This document shows positions 17,400 through 26,665 of a stretch of DNA of 64,000 nt, piece by piece (within the stretch, counting starts at the first letter, position 1; every line of letters begins with the position of its first letter). The position numbers were made by a program, and so were the translations under genes. The notes under the pieces were generated by a model that worked only from the letters and a program-made list of their open reading frames with translations, ran no database searches and had not been told where the DNA came from. Source of the DNA: an uncultured Alistipes sp. (GTDB lineage: Bacteria; Bacteroidota; Bacteroidia; Bacteroidales; Rikenellaceae); the NCBI GenBank assembly GCA_949285535.1, contig CASDZP010000003.1:1-64000 (forward strand), read 5' to 3'.

Positions 17400-18655
17400 G
17401 CACAACACTGAGCGACATAATAGTGATAGTGGCAGCGCTGATATTTTCGGCTTTTTGTTCGGGTATGGAGATTGCATATCTCTCGTCGAACAAACTGTTG
17501 CTGGAGATAGACAAAAAGCAAAACAGGCTTTTTGACAAGATTGCTGGCTTTTTCTCAAAGATGCCCGGCGATTACATCTCCACGATTATCATCGGCAACA
17601 ATATCGCGCTTGTCATATTCTCGATAACGATGAGCAGCCTTATAGGCGGTTTGTTTGCCGACAAACTCGGTTTCGAGGGTAACGCCATTATCTATGAGAC
17701 AATCATATCGACGGTTGTGATTATCTTTACGGGAGAGTTTATCCCGAAGACGATATTCAAGACGAATCCCAACTTCTATTATCGTACCTTCGCTCCCGTA
17801 GTCTATTTTTTGTGGTTCATTTTCTGGCCTATATCTCGTTTTACGACATTCCTCTCTCACGGGCTGATGCGTCTTTTCGGTTTTAAGGTGAAACATGAAA
17901 AAGAGAGCTCTCCGTTCAAAAAAATAGACCTTGTCGATTTGGTCGAGGACATATCCGCCGAGTCGGGACACAACACCGAGTCGGAGATGAAGATTTTTCA
18001 GAAGGCTCTCGATTTTTCGGACCTGCTTGTCAGGGACTGTATGTTGCGAAGGGTAGAGATTGAGGCTGTCGATATAGAGGAGGATGTGGCATACGCCAAG
18101 TCGAAATTCGTGGAGACCAGTTTTTCGCGACTTCCCGTCTATAAGGAGAGTATCGACAACATAATAGGTTACATCAACATAAAAGACCTGCTTAAATCGC
18201 CCGCAACCATAAAAGAGATGCTCCGTCCCGTCACTTTCGTTCCCGAGACGATGACGGCTCAAAAGCTAATGGGTATCCTCACGAAGAACAAACGGGCTAT
18301 GGCAATCGTTCTGGATGAGTATGGTGGCACTGCGGGTATGGTCACGCTCGAGGATATTCTAGAAGAGATATTCGGAGAGATAGAGGATGAACACGATAAT
18401 CGTGAACTTGTCGAGAAGGTTACCGATGGCGGATATATCCTTTCGGGACGTCTTGAAGTCGATTATCTGAACGACAAGTATAATCTCGGAATCCCTGTCG
18501 ATGACCAGTATGACACCCTTGCCGGATATGTGATATTCCATAATGAGGGTATTCCCAAAGAGGGGCAGGAGATATATATTCCTCCATTGTGTTTTACCAT
18601 GTTGAGGGTATCGGCAAGTAGAATCGATTTGATAAAGGTTACCAAAATTTCATAA
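17396..18655 (+). CDS. CNNM/CBS-domain membrane protein (GldE/HlyC-CorC type)
   Basis: 419 residues. The N-terminal CNNM (DUF21) domain has about four membrane helices at residues 5-185, including the FSAFCSGMEIAYLS and TGEFIPKTIF blocks. A pair of CBS domains follows (~205-330, with VRDCMLRRVEIEAVD and VLDEYGGTAGMVTLEDILEEIFGE split between them). The CorC_HlyC domain is at about 345-415. Family members are Mg2+ or other divalent-cation exporters regulated by nucleotide binding to CBS. The Bacteroidetes version downstream of lptC is often called GldE, although gliding genes are not present here. A terminator follows. Confidence 0.85.
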   Translation: MSTTLSDIIVIVAALIFSAFCSGMEIAYLSSNKLLLEIDKKQNRLFDKIAGFFSKMPGDYISTIIIGNNIALVIFSITMSSLIGGLFADKLGFEGNAIIYETIISTVVIIFTGEFIPKTIFKTNPNFYYRTFAPVVYFLWFIFWPISRFTTFLSHGLMRLFGFKVKHEKESSPFKKIDLVDLVEDISAESGHNTESEMKIFQKALDFSDLLVRDCMLRRVEIEAVDIEEDVAYAKSKFVETSFSRLPVYKESIDNIIGYINIKDLLKSPATIKEMLRPVTFVPETMTAQKLMGILTKNKRAMAIVLDEYGGTAGMVTLEDILEEIFGEIEDEHDNRELVEKVTDGGYILSGRLEVDYLNDKYNLGIPVDDQYDTLAGYVIFHNEGIPKEGQEIYIPPLCFTMLRVSASRIDLIKVTKIS

Positions 18656-18657
18656 AC

Positions 18658-18693
18658 GGAAAAGGTTTCCCGGAAGACGGGGAACCTTTTTTA
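18658..18693 (+). terminator. Intrinsic terminator
   Basis: AAAGGTTTCCC pairs with GGGGAACCTTT (one mismatch) followed by a T-run. It closes the TPR-lptC-CNNM operon. Confidence 0.8.
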
Positions 18694-18817
18694 ATAACAG
18701 CTCAATAGTCACGGAATCTTTGTTTCGTGGTCGGTTGTCAGTTTTTTGAAGTGTATTGGTGTTCCTATGGTATTACTATAAAATGTTGACAGTGTTACAA
18801 AAAGACGATAAATTTCG

Positions 18818-18825
18818 TAATTTTG
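18818..18825 (+). promoter_or_regulatory. -7 element of the TonB-dependent receptor operon
   Basis: TAATTTTG fits TAnnTTTG and ends 27 bases before the first ATG at 18853. No well-placed -33 TTTG was found. Confidence 0.45.
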
Positions 18826-18852
18826 TGATACACCCTGAAAATATTGTCGAAG

Positions 18853-20847
18853 ATGTCTTTTTGTAGAATGGAAATAGGGCGTATGGATATTGCGATGGCG
18901 CGATTCTTTGACGGCGGATTTATATCAGTATTTGCAAGATTGTCGCTGTCGTTTCTTTTCCTGTTATCTTCGTTTTCGGTAGCTTATGCCCAAGATACGG
19001 AACGGCGCGGTGATACCGCTTCTGTATCGTCTGTTTATAACATCGACGAGGTTGTGGTGACCGGGAGTCGCAATGAGACGGACGTGCGGCATCTCTCACA
19101 GACGGTTACCGTTCTGAACAGAACCGAGATAGAGAGCACGGGGCGGCCTTCTCTGCTCTCGATGCTCGGAGAACAGGTCCCAGGACTTTTTATAACGTCT
19201 CGAGGCATGATGGGATACGGTGTGTCGAACGGCGCGGCGGGTAACATATCGTTGAGAGGATTAGGTGGCGGTGCTGCACGCATGATGGTCATGATAGACG
19301 GTCATCCGCAATATGCCGGAATCTTCGGTCATCCCATATCGGACTCCTATCAGTCGTTCATGGCGGAGCGTGTAGAGGTGTTGCGGGGACCTGCTTCGGT
19401 GCTGTACGGTTCCAATGCGATGGGCGGCGTGATTAACATCGTCACGCGCAAGATGGATAAAGACGGGGTATCCACTAATCTGCATGCGGGTTACGGTTCT
19501 TATAATACGGTGGAGACGGAGTTGACCAATCGTTTGAGGAAAAAAGGTTTTTCGAGTGTCATCTCTGGCTCTTACAACAGAACGGACGGACATCGTCCCG
19601 ATATGGGCTTTGAGCAGTACGGCGGATATGCGAAACTTGGATATGACTTCTCGGAGAGGTGGAATTTGCAGGGAGATGTGAATCTCACTCACTTCAACGC
19701 CTCTTATCCCGGACCTGTTACGGCTCCTCTTGTTGACGGCGACCAGCGAATCACGCGAGGCATGGCTTCCGTATCCTTGGAGAACGATTATGAGAGGACT
19801 TCGGGAGGTGCGAGTATCTTTTATAACTGGGGCAAGCATCACATCAACGACGGTTACACTCCGAGCAAGGGAGAGACCCCTTCCGATGACCGTTTCCTTT
19901 CGCATGACGACATGATGGGAATCTCGTTGTATCAGAGCGCGCGTCTTTTCAAAGGCAGTCGCATAACCGTAGGTTTCGACTGGTTTCGCTACGGAGGCAG
20001 GGCGTGGAACGAGTATGTGAGCGGAGAAGATGTCGGAAAGAGTAAGGAGCTTGTTGATGAACATGACGACGAGGTGGCGGGGTACCTCGATGTAAGACAG
20101 AATATAGGTCGATATGTCACTCTGAACGGAGGCTTGCGCATAGACCACCACTCTCGTGTCGGTACGGAGTGGGTTCCGCAGGCGGGAGTGGCGGTACATT
20201 TGCCCTACTCCATGGAACTGAAACTCTCTGCGTCAAAAGGATTCCGTTATCCGATATTGCGAGAGATGTATATGTTTCCGCCGCAGAATCCCGATTTGAA
20301 ACCCGAGTCGATGTGGTGTTACGAGCTTGCCTTCTCGCAGAGAGTGATGCAGGGACGATTGTCGTACGGGGTCAATATCTTTCGCATAAACGCCAAAAAC
20401 CTCATACTTACGCTTCCCAACCCCAATGGCAGCGGAATGTTGAATCAGAACTCGGGAGAGGCTGACAACTGCGGTGTGGAGCTTCAGGCGGCGTGGCGTA
20501 TAGGAGCTTCGTGGTCGGTGGATGCCAATTACAGCTTTCTGCACATGAAAAATCCCGTTGTAGCCGCTCCAGAACATAAACTTTACGGCGGCGCGCTTTT
20601 TATGAAGGGGCGTTGGAACGTATCGACGGGTGTGCAGTACATAAAAGGTCTGTACACGGAGACGGACCCCGTCACTAAAGAGGATTTTGTCCTTTGGAAC
20701 ATGCGTGTGTCTCTCAATGCCGCCCGATGGCTCGATTTCTGGGTGAGGGGTGAGAATCTGCTGGCTCAGAGATATGAGATAAACGCCGGATATCCGATGC
20801 CTCGTGCCACCGTAATGGCGGGATTCGATATAAAACTTGGAATATAA
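18853..20847 (+). CDS. TonB-dependent outer-membrane receptor (CirA/BtuB-like)
   Basis: Active-transport porin of about 664 residues driven by TonB. The signal peptide ends SVAYAQ. A TonB-box-like NIDEVVVTGSR follows, then a plug domain (LLSMLGEQVPGLFI, SLRGLGGGAARMMVMIDG, RVEVLRGPASVLYGSNAMGG, INIVTR). The 22-strand barrel ends in LGI. It lacks the carboxypeptidase-like N-terminal domain of SusC proteins, so it belongs with small-ligand receptors for siderophores, cobalamin, haem or metals. The barrel contains several His/Met-rich stretches, but the ligand cannot be deduced. ATGs at 18868, 18883 and 18895 are alternative starts; 18895 would give the most normal signal peptide. A DUF362 gene follows 17 bases later. 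Confidence 0.88.
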   Translation: MSFCRMEIGRMDIAMARFFDGGFISVFARLSLSFLFLLSSFSVAYAQDTERRGDTASVSSVYNIDEVVVTGSRNETDVRHLSQTVTVLNRTEIESTGRPSLLSMLGEQVPGLFITSRGMMGYGVSNGAAGNISLRGLGGGAARMMVMIDGHPQYAGIFGHPISDSYQSFMAERVEVLRGPASVLYGSNAMGGVINIVTRKMDKDGVSTNLHAGYGSYNTVETELTNRLRKKGFSSVISGSYNRTDGHRPDMGFEQYGGYAKLGYDFSERWNLQGDVNLTHFNASYPGPVTAPLVDGDQRITRGMASVSLENDYERTSGGASIFYNWGKHHINDGYTPSKGETPSDDRFLSHDDMMGISLYQSARLFKGSRITVGFDWFRYGGRAWNEYVSGEDVGKSKELVDEHDDEVAGYLDVRQNIGRYVTLNGGLRIDHHSRVGTEWVPQAGVAVHLPYSMELKLSASKGFRYPILREMYMFPPQNPDLKPESMWCYELAFSQRVMQGRLSYGVNIFRINAKNLILTLPNPNGSGMLNQNSGEADNCGVELQAAWRIGASWSVDANYSFLHMKNPVVAAPEHKLYGGALFMKGRWNVSTGVQYIKGLYTETDPVTKEDFVLWNMRVSLNAARWLDFWVRGENLLAQRYEINAGYPMPRATVMAGFDIKLGI

Positions 20848-20864
20848 CTTTAATGGTATAAGTC

Positions 20865-21836
20865 ATGAAAAAAAGTGTCATCGCTCTGTTACTGTTGGCG
20901 ACATCGTTTGCCGCGGCAGGTTATGCGTATGCCTTCAATCAGCGAGAGAAGTCCGTGGCGACCGATTCCGAACTTCCGAAGGTGTATATGTTCAAAGAGA
21001 TAAACTCGGAGAACCTGGTTAAGATCTACGAGGCTCTCGGTCGTGAGGCGAAAGGCAAGGTGGCTGTTAAGATATCGACGGGAGAGCCCGGCGGTCACAA
21101 TTTTTTACAGCCCGCGTTGATAAAGGATTTGGTGCAAAAGGTTGACGGAACCATTGTGGAGTGTAACACCGCTTACGGAGGTGGCCGCTCCAATACGGAG
21201 AGTCATCGCAAGGCAGCAGAGGAACACGGTTTCACTGCCATAGCCCCCGTTGACATAATGGATGCGGACGGTGAGACGGAATTGCCTGTCGAAGGAGGAA
21301 AACATCTCACCCGTGACATTGTCGGAAAGAATTTTCTCAACTATGATTTCACAATTGTTCTTTCGCACTTCAAAGGTCATGCGATGGGCGGATTCGGTGG
21401 AGCGATAAAGAACATGTCGATAGGCATAGCGTCGTCTAACGGCAAACGTCTGATTCACTCTGCGGGTGCGAGCACCGAAAATTGGGGTAATCCCTCGCAG
21501 GATGATTTTCTTGAGTCTATGGCTGAGGCGGCAAAAGCGGTGGCTGACCATTGCGGCGACAATATATTGTATATAAGCGTGGCCAATAACCTTTCCGTCG
21601 ATTGCGACTGCGACTCTTCTCCCGAAGACCCGAAAATGGGCGATATAGGCATACTTGCTTCTCTCGACCCCGTCGCTCTCGACCGTGCATGCACCGACCT
21701 GGTACGCTCGTCGGACGACCATGGGAAAATACACCTCATAGAACGCATAGATTCACGTCACGGTATGCATACGCTCGAACATGCCGAGGCTATCGGTTTG
21801 GGCAGTCAGAAATATACTCTTGTAAAGCTCGACTGA
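20865..21836 (+). CDS. Exported DUF362-domain protein
   Basis: 323 residues. An N-terminal hydrophobic segment (residues 4-23, SVIALLLLATSFAAAGYAYA) acts as signal peptide or anchor. The DUF362 domain fills the rest: VKISTGEPGGHNFLQPALIKDLV, GGGRSNTESHRKAAEEHGF, SHFKGHAMGGFGGAIKNMSIGIAS, DCDCDSSPEDPKMGDIGILAS, DPVALDRACTDLV. Relatives are often fused to 2[4Fe-4S] ferredoxin domains; no such cluster motif is present here. The remaining Cys-rich DCDC element could bind metal. The function is unknown. It sits 17 bases after a TonB-dependent receptor and before a strong terminator, so both are probably one operon, which suggests metal or cofactor handling. Confidence 0.85.
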   Translation: MKKSVIALLLLATSFAAAGYAYAFNQREKSVATDSELPKVYMFKEINSENLVKIYEALGREAKGKVAVKISTGEPGGHNFLQPALIKDLVQKVDGTIVECNTAYGGGRSNTESHRKAAEEHGFTAIAPVDIMDADGETELPVEGGKHLTRDIVGKNFLNYDFTIVLSHFKGHAMGGFGGAIKNMSIGIASSNGKRLIHSAGASTENWGNPSQDDFLESMAEAAKAVADHCGDNILYISVANNLSVDCDCDSSPEDPKMGDIGILASLDPVALDRACTDLVRSSDDHGKIHLIERIDSRHGMHTLEHAEAIGLGSQKYTLVKLD

Positions 21837-21857
21837 CGGTCGAATCGTAAATAAAAC

Positions 21858-21899
21858 GACAGGAGTTCCGCGCACGATGCAATACGCGGAACTCCTGTC
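21858..21899. terminator. Bidirectional terminator between convergent genes
   Basis: Perfect 15-bp stem GACAGGAGTTCCGCG / CGCGGAACTCCTGTC with a 12-base loop. A T-run follows on the plus strand and an A-run precedes it, so it serves both DUF362 (+) and the EamA gene (-). Confidence 0.9.
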
Positions 21900-21933
21900 A
21901 TTTTTGTCGGCTGATGTAGAATGCCGATATGAT

Positions 21934-22809
21934 TTATCTCCTTTTGGTGGACAGTATCACCAATGTTACGGCAGCTATAATCATTACTATTCCCGATACC
22001 GACAATGCGGTCATTGCCTCTCCAAAGACAAATACGCCGATAAGTACGGCGGTCAGCGGTTCGAGTGCGCCCAATACAGCCGTGGCGGTGGAACCGATTC
22101 TCTGTATCGCCAGAACGAGTGTCAGGTCAGAGACGAGAGTAGGTATAAGGGCCAATAATGCGAGGTTTATCATGTCGCTTTTTGTTTCGGGAAGGTCAAT
22201 CCATGCCTCTGAATGGAGAGTGGTGATACCGAATATGAATGCTCCGAACAGCAGGACATAAAAAGTCACTACATGTCCGTCGAGCGAGGCGGCGCATGTG
22301 CGTCCCGTTCCTACAATATAGAGCGCGTATGTCACCGTCGTGGAGAGAGCGAGCGTAAGACCAGTTATGCTGAGATTGCCGAACCCTCCGACGCTGCACA
22401 ACATCACTACACCAGACACCGCCATTATTATGCCGGCAAAGAGTCTGAATGATGACGGTTCCTTGAAAAATATAGTCATCACCAGCGCAACCACCACGGG
22501 ATAGAGAAAATGGATGGTTGTCGCCATTCCGCTGCTCAGATATTCATAAGAATGTATCAGCATGGCAGCCGTCGCCGCATAACAGAGTCCCAGAAACACG
22601 AGTGTCACAAACTCACGGAATGAGAGTTTAAGACTCTTCTTCTGTAATTTTGACACCGCAAGCATCAAAACAGCCGATATGGCAAATCTGAAAAAGAGTA
22701 TCGACTGCATGTCCATTCCCGATTCGATGAGAGGAAGCGTGAATAGCGGAATCAGTCCGAATGTCGCCGATGACAATATGCCGTACAGTAATCCCAATGA
22801 TTGTCGCAT
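21934..22809 (-). CDS. EamA/DMT-family transporter
   Basis: Inner-membrane protein of 291 residues with about ten hydrophobic helices arranged as two EamA repeats (residues ~5-135 and ~150-288). The signature-like endings are FFKEPSSFRLFAGIIMAVSGV and VFGEAMTALSVSGIVMIIAAV. Members export amino acids, nucleosides or other metabolites, and the substrate here is not deducible. A consensus promoter lies just upstream on the minus strand, and the gene converges with the DUF362 gene at a shared terminator. Confidence 0.85.
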   Translation of the reverse strand: MRQSLGLLYGILSSATFGLIPLFTLPLIESGMDMQSILFFRFAISAVLMLAVSKLQKKSLKLSFREFVTLVFLGLCYAATAAMLIHSYEYLSSGMATTIHFLYPVVVALVMTIFFKEPSSFRLFAGIIMAVSGVVMLCSVGGFGNLSITGLTLALSTTVTYALYIVGTGRTCAASLDGHVVTFYVLLFGAFIFGITTLHSEAWIDLPETKSDMINLALLALIPTLVSDLTLVLAIQRIGSTATAVLGALEPLTAVLIGVFVFGEAMTALSVSGIVMIIAAVTLVILSTKRR

Positions 22810-22837
22810 GGTCGTTTCTTTTTATAGTTAAGAGCCG

Positions 22838-22868
22838 CAAAAATAGTAAAACGGCTCAATATGCCAAA
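22838..22868 (-). promoter_or_regulatory. Promoter of the EamA transporter gene
   Basis: On the minus strand: TTTG (22865-22868), 19 bases, TATTTTTG (22838-22845), 28 bases before the start codon. The interval 22869-23030 shows nothing else recognisable. Confidence 0.65.
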
Positions 22869-23032
22869 ATGTGCGTCGATTTTGATTCGTGTAATTATTA
22901 TATGAATCTTGACATGGTTAAATATCAGAGTGTTGAGGCGTTGTGTCGGGATGCCCGAATACGGTAAAACTTTGGGATGAAGTTAATCAATAGCGGAGAC
23001 ATGACTCTACAATAAAACTTTTTATTTATGCG

Positions 23033-23075
23033 AAAAGAGAATCGACAGACTTTTTCGGTCTGTCGATTCTCTTTT
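23033..23075. terminator. Strong terminator at the 3' end of nhaD
   Basis: Perfect 18-bp stem AAAAGAGAATCGACAGAC / GTCTGTCGATTCTCTTTT with a 7-base loop. With A and T runs on either side it works in both directions; it ends the minus-strand operon that includes nhaD. Confidence 0.9.
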
Positions 23076-23105
23076 ATAATTGCGTTTTGTCGCTTTTTAC
23101 GTTTT

Positions 23106-24512
23106 TTATAATAACAGATAAATTGCCGCGCCGCATATATATCCCGCAAGTGCCAGAGGAGTGAATTTTTTGAGATAGTAGCCGAAAGTCAGCTTCTCCA
23201 TACCCATTACCGATACTCCTGTCGCAGAGCCTATTATCAATATGCTACCGCCGGTAACGCAGCAGTAGGCGAGGAATGTCCAGAAGGCACCGTCCGTGGC
23301 GAACTGGAGTGCGTATGCTCCCGCCGCGGGGTCGGTAACGATGCTGTACATGCCCATCGTACCTGCCACGAGCGCCACGTTGTCGAGGAATGACGATGCC
23401 AGTCCGAGTATGAACGATATGAGCAGCGGGCTGTGCAGGTGTTCGTCGAGCCAGCCTGATGTCTGTGCCAGCTGTCCGGCAGTGTCGAGTGCCGCCACCG
23501 ACATGAGGATGCCGAAGAAGAACATTATCGTTGACATGTCGAGACGGTGGAACACGTTGGCAATAGAGAGTCTGTCTTTATCTTCGATTGAGTCTATTCT
23601 GCTGTACATGATGTCGGTGTACATCCACAGCACGGCCAGGCCGCACATCACACCCATGAAGGGAGGCAGACCCGTGAGCTCGTTGAATACTGGTACGAAT
23701 GCCAGCGAGAGAACTCCTATCACCAATATGATGATGCGTGAGCGTTTGTCTATCTGTGGGAGAGCGTCGTTCTCTACGTGTACCTGACGATGCTTGTTCC
23801 AGCGGTCCGTCTGCTTGAACATGGTGAAATAGACTATCGTCAGGGGTATCAGCATGCAGACCAAAGCGGGCAGGAAGAGTTTGCCTATCTGATGTGCGGG
23901 TGTGAGGTTACCGCCGCTCCAGAGCAATATCGTGGTGACATCGCCGATTGGTGACCATGAACCACCGGCATTGGCGGCGATGACGACCATAGAACAGAAT
24001 ATCCACATGTCATGCTTGTCGTCGATGAATTTTCTCAGTATGGCAATCATGACGATGGCTGTGGCGAGGTTGTCGAGCAACGCCGAGAGGAAGAATGTGA
24101 GCAGTGAGATTATAACCAACAGTCTGCGTTTGCTGCGTGTGTGTATTCTGTTGGTTATGACACGGAAACCACCGTGAGAGTCCACAATCTCAACTATAAT
24201 CATCGAACCGATGACAAAAAAGAGGGTCGTTGCCACATCTCCCAGGTGCTCGATGATGGCAAAGTTGCTCAGGAACGAGAAATACTGTTCATGGAGAGGC
24301 AGTTCGGATATTGAAGGAACAGCTTTTTTGAAGTCAGAAAAGGCTGTGCTCTCTCCAAGCGACAGTATTTCGTCAGCACCGACAAAAAGCATTCCCCACA
24401 GCAATATAGCCGAAAAGACGGCAATCGCTGCCTTGTTGATTTTGATTTTGTCTTCAAAGGCGATGCAGAGTATCGCCACGATGAAGACAACAGGCATTAA
24501 CGAATATATCAT
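23106..24512 (-). CDS. nhaD: NhaD-type Na+/H+ antiporter
   Basis: 468-residue inner-membrane protein of the ion transporter superfamily that exports Na+ (or Li+) in exchange for protons. About 12 helices are visible. Family blocks include SALLDNLATAIVMIAILRK, AANAGGSWSPIGDVTTILLW and FLDNVALVAGTMGMYS, with the duplicated D-N dyads (LLDNLAT and FLDNVAL), and a C-terminal GGSILIIGSATGVSVMGMEK. It lies 76 bases downstream of pepD on the same strand. With hppA it points to sodium cycling as a main theme of the membrane energetics. Confidence 0.92.
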   Translation of the reverse strand: MIYSLMPVVFIVAILCIAFEDKIKINKAAIAVFSAILLWGMLFVGADEILSLGESTAFSDFKKAVPSISELPLHEQYFSFLSNFAIIEHLGDVATTLFFVIGSMIIVEIVDSHGGFRVITNRIHTRSKRRLLVIISLLTFFLSALLDNLATAIVMIAILRKFIDDKHDMWIFCSMVVIAANAGGSWSPIGDVTTILLWSGGNLTPAHQIGKLFLPALVCMLIPLTIVYFTMFKQTDRWNKHRQVHVENDALPQIDKRSRIIILVIGVLSLAFVPVFNELTGLPPFMGVMCGLAVLWMYTDIMYSRIDSIEDKDRLSIANVFHRLDMSTIMFFFGILMSVAALDTAGQLAQTSGWLDEHLHSPLLISFILGLASSFLDNVALVAGTMGMYSIVTDPAAGAYALQFATDGAFWTFLAYCCVTGGSILIIGSATGVSVMGMEKLTFGYYLKKFTPLALAGYICGAAIYLLL

Positions 24513-24588
24513 ATTTAAAAAATTGGGTTATGTCGTAACTTTGTCGGCGGGTCGGGAGAGGTTTCCTTTTTTCGCCGAATAAACTCTT

Positions 24589-26034
24589 TTAAAGCGAAGC
24601 GAGCAGCGTCTCAAGCACTTCGGCGAATTTCACCGTGCTTTCGATGTCGAGTCGTTCGCTCGGTGAGTGGACGTTTTTGATGTCGGGACCGATTGAGACC
24701 ATGTCGAGTTCGGGTTTGACCGCGAGGAAAAGTCCGCATTCCAGACCCGCATGTATCGCCTTGACCTGCGGCAATCTTCCGTAAACCTTACGGTACGCCT
24801 CGACTGTCTTTTCGACTATGGGTGAGTCGGTGACGGGCGCCCATCCGGGATAGCCGTCACTCTGCCATACGGTCGCTCCGAAACTCTCGAAGTGGGTCTT
24901 GAGCATATCTGAAAGCCACTCTTTCTTGCTGTCTATCGAGCTGCGCTGTGAGGTGGAAATGACAATTTCGTCTCCTTTGATTTTTATGGAGGCGAGATTG
25001 GTGCTTGTCTCCACAAAACCCTCTATGTCCTGGCTGAAAGCGGTGACCCCGTTGACGGCGGTGAATATGGAGTCGATAAGACGACCCGACAACTCTGCGC
25101 AAAGTACCTTGCCGCTTATTTCGCCGCCTTTTTCTGCCGTTATCTTGAGAGACGTTTCCGTACGGTGATATTCCGCTTTTGCCGCCTTTTCGATTTTTTT
25201 CACCGTCGATTCGATGAATGGAATCTGTGACGGTTCGACAGCCAGTGTCACGGTTGCCTCTCTCGGAATCGCATTGCGAAGATTGCCTCCGTCAATGTCG
25301 GCTATAAACAGCGGAATCTCTTTTTTCAGTTCATGGCATACACGTGCGAGCAACAGATTGGCGTTGGCAAGACCCGAGTTTATGTTGTCTCCCGAGTGAC
25401 CGCCGCACAGCCCTCCTACACTTATTTTTACCGCAACAGCTCCTTTTGGAGTCTCTTGTCTCTCCGCATGGAACGAGGCTACCGTGTCTATGCCGCCCGC
25501 GCAACCGATAAACACCTGTTCTTCGTCCTCCGAGTCGAGGTTGATGAGTCTTTTGCCCGTAAGCATGTCGGCTTCGAGCGAGAAAGCTCCCGTCAGTCCT
25601 GTCTCCTCATCGACCGTGAAAAGAGCTTCAATCGGCGGGTGCGACAGCTCTTTCGAGTCGAGGACATACAGCGCGGACGCCATGCCTATGCCGCAGTCGG
25701 CTCCGAGAGTGGTGCCGTGCGCCTTTATGAAGTTGCCGTCGATGTACGCCTCTATCGGGTCGTTGAGAAAGTCTATTTTTACGTCTGAATCTTTCTCGCA
25801 GACCATGTCAACGTGGCTTTGCAGTATTACGGTCTCTGTGGATGAGCTGTTTTGTGCGGGTTTCCTTATCACGATGTTACCCGCTGCATCCTGTCTGTAC
25901 TCCAAACCGCTCTCTTGAGCGAACGAACGCAGCCACGCCAGGACTTTTTCTTCGTGTTTGGATGGACGCGGAATGCGAGTTATGTTTTCGAAAAAGCTCC
26001 AGAGAGCGGTCGGTTTGAGTTCGGATATTTTCAT
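24589..26034 (-). CDS. pepD: Aminoacyl-histidine dipeptidase (M20 family, PepD)
   Basis: Cytosolic di-zinc dipeptidase of 481 residues with broad specificity, including Xaa-His dipeptides. Metal-site motifs are in order: LQSHVDMVCEKD (His and following Asp), LGADCGIGMA (bridging Asp), VDEETGLTGAF (catalytic Glu-Glu pair), LDSEDEE and the late AIHAGLECGLF. The dimerisation insert lies between about residues 205 and 390. It starts 31 bases after the PAP2 gene stop and may belong to that minus-strand operon. Confidence 0.94.
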   Translation of the reverse strand: MKISELKPTALWSFFENITRIPRPSKHEEKVLAWLRSFAQESGLEYRQDAAGNIVIRKPAQNSSSTETVILQSHVDMVCEKDSDVKIDFLNDPIEAYIDGNFIKAHGTTLGADCGIGMASALYVLDSKELSHPPIEALFTVDEETGLTGAFSLEADMLTGKRLINLDSEDEEQVFIGCAGGIDTVASFHAERQETPKGAVAVKISVGGLCGGHSGDNINSGLANANLLLARVCHELKKEIPLFIADIDGGNLRNAIPREATVTLAVEPSQIPFIESTVKKIEKAAKAEYHRTETSLKITAEKGGEISGKVLCAELSGRLIDSIFTAVNGVTAFSQDIEGFVETSTNLASIKIKGDEIVISTSQRSSIDSKKEWLSDMLKTHFESFGATVWQSDGYPGWAPVTDSPIVEKTVEAYRKVYGRLPQVKAIHAGLECGLFLAVKPELDMVSIGPDIKNVHSPSERLDIESTVKFAEVLETLLASL

Positions 26035-26065
26035 CTGACGTTATATTATCGGGTTGTATGTGGTT

Positions 26066-26665
26066 TTATGCGTTATGCTCTTCGGCAAGCTTTTTCTTGA
26101 AAACCGTCTTATTGGCAAAAAGCATCATTTTATAGCAAAGCCAACCGAAAAACAGTCCTGTAATTGTTCCGAAAAATATGTCGGCGGGGTAGTGGACGCC
26201 GAGGTATATGCGGCTGTAACATATCGCCACGCAAAGCAGCATCACCACAACGGTGTACCATCTTTTTTGTACTGCCAGAGAGGTGAACATCGCCACACCG
26301 AAACTGTTTGCCGCATGTGACGATACCGTTCCGTACAGTCCGCCCACATAGCCGTTGACCGTGTGCACAAGCCCTTCCAGCAGAGGTTCGTGTGTCGGTC
26401 TGAATTTTGGAAGCAGGTATTTGAATGTTGTCGATACGCGGTCGGCGAACAGTACCACCAACGCGATGAAGACGATTGCCGAGACAAACTCCCTTTTGTC
26501 GTCGAATTTTCTCCACATCATCCACAATGCAACGACACCTATCGGCACAAGTGCGAATTTACTCGACAGCGCATACATTATATTGTCCATGACAGCTCCG
26601 CCGTCTCCGTTGAGCGAGAGAAACAGCTCTCTATCGAGCTCTAAAAAACGTTCCGCGAAACTCAT
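26066..26665 (-). CDS. PAP2-family membrane phosphatase
   Basis: 199-residue membrane protein with five to six helices. The three PAP2 motifs are present: KYLLPKFRPTHE (K-x6-RP) near residue 83, SSHAANSFG (usual PSGH, here SSHA) near residue 114, and SRIYLGVHYPADI (SR-x5-H-x3-D) near residue 151. The active His should be in the last motif. The fold dephosphorylates lipid phosphates such as phosphatidate, undecaprenyl diphosphate or lipid A phosphates. Its start overlaps the stop of the LTA-synthase-like gene by four bases, so the two are translated together and may act on the same lipid. Confidence 0.88.
   Translation of the reverse strand: MSFAERFLELDRELFLSLNGDGGAVMDNIMYALSSKFALVPIGVVALWMMWRKFDDKREFVSAIVFIALVVLFADRVSTTFKYLLPKFRPTHEPLLEGLVHTVNGYVGGLYGTVSSHAANSFGVAMFTSLAVQKRWYTVVVMLLCVAICYSRIYLGVHYPADIFFGTITGLFFGWLCYKMMLFANKTVFKKKLAEEHNA

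Noticed and set aside
22861-22925. Possible further fragment of the 125-bp element (GACATGG followed by TTA).
   Set aside because: Only about ten bases match and the adjoining blocks do not align; consistent with chance.
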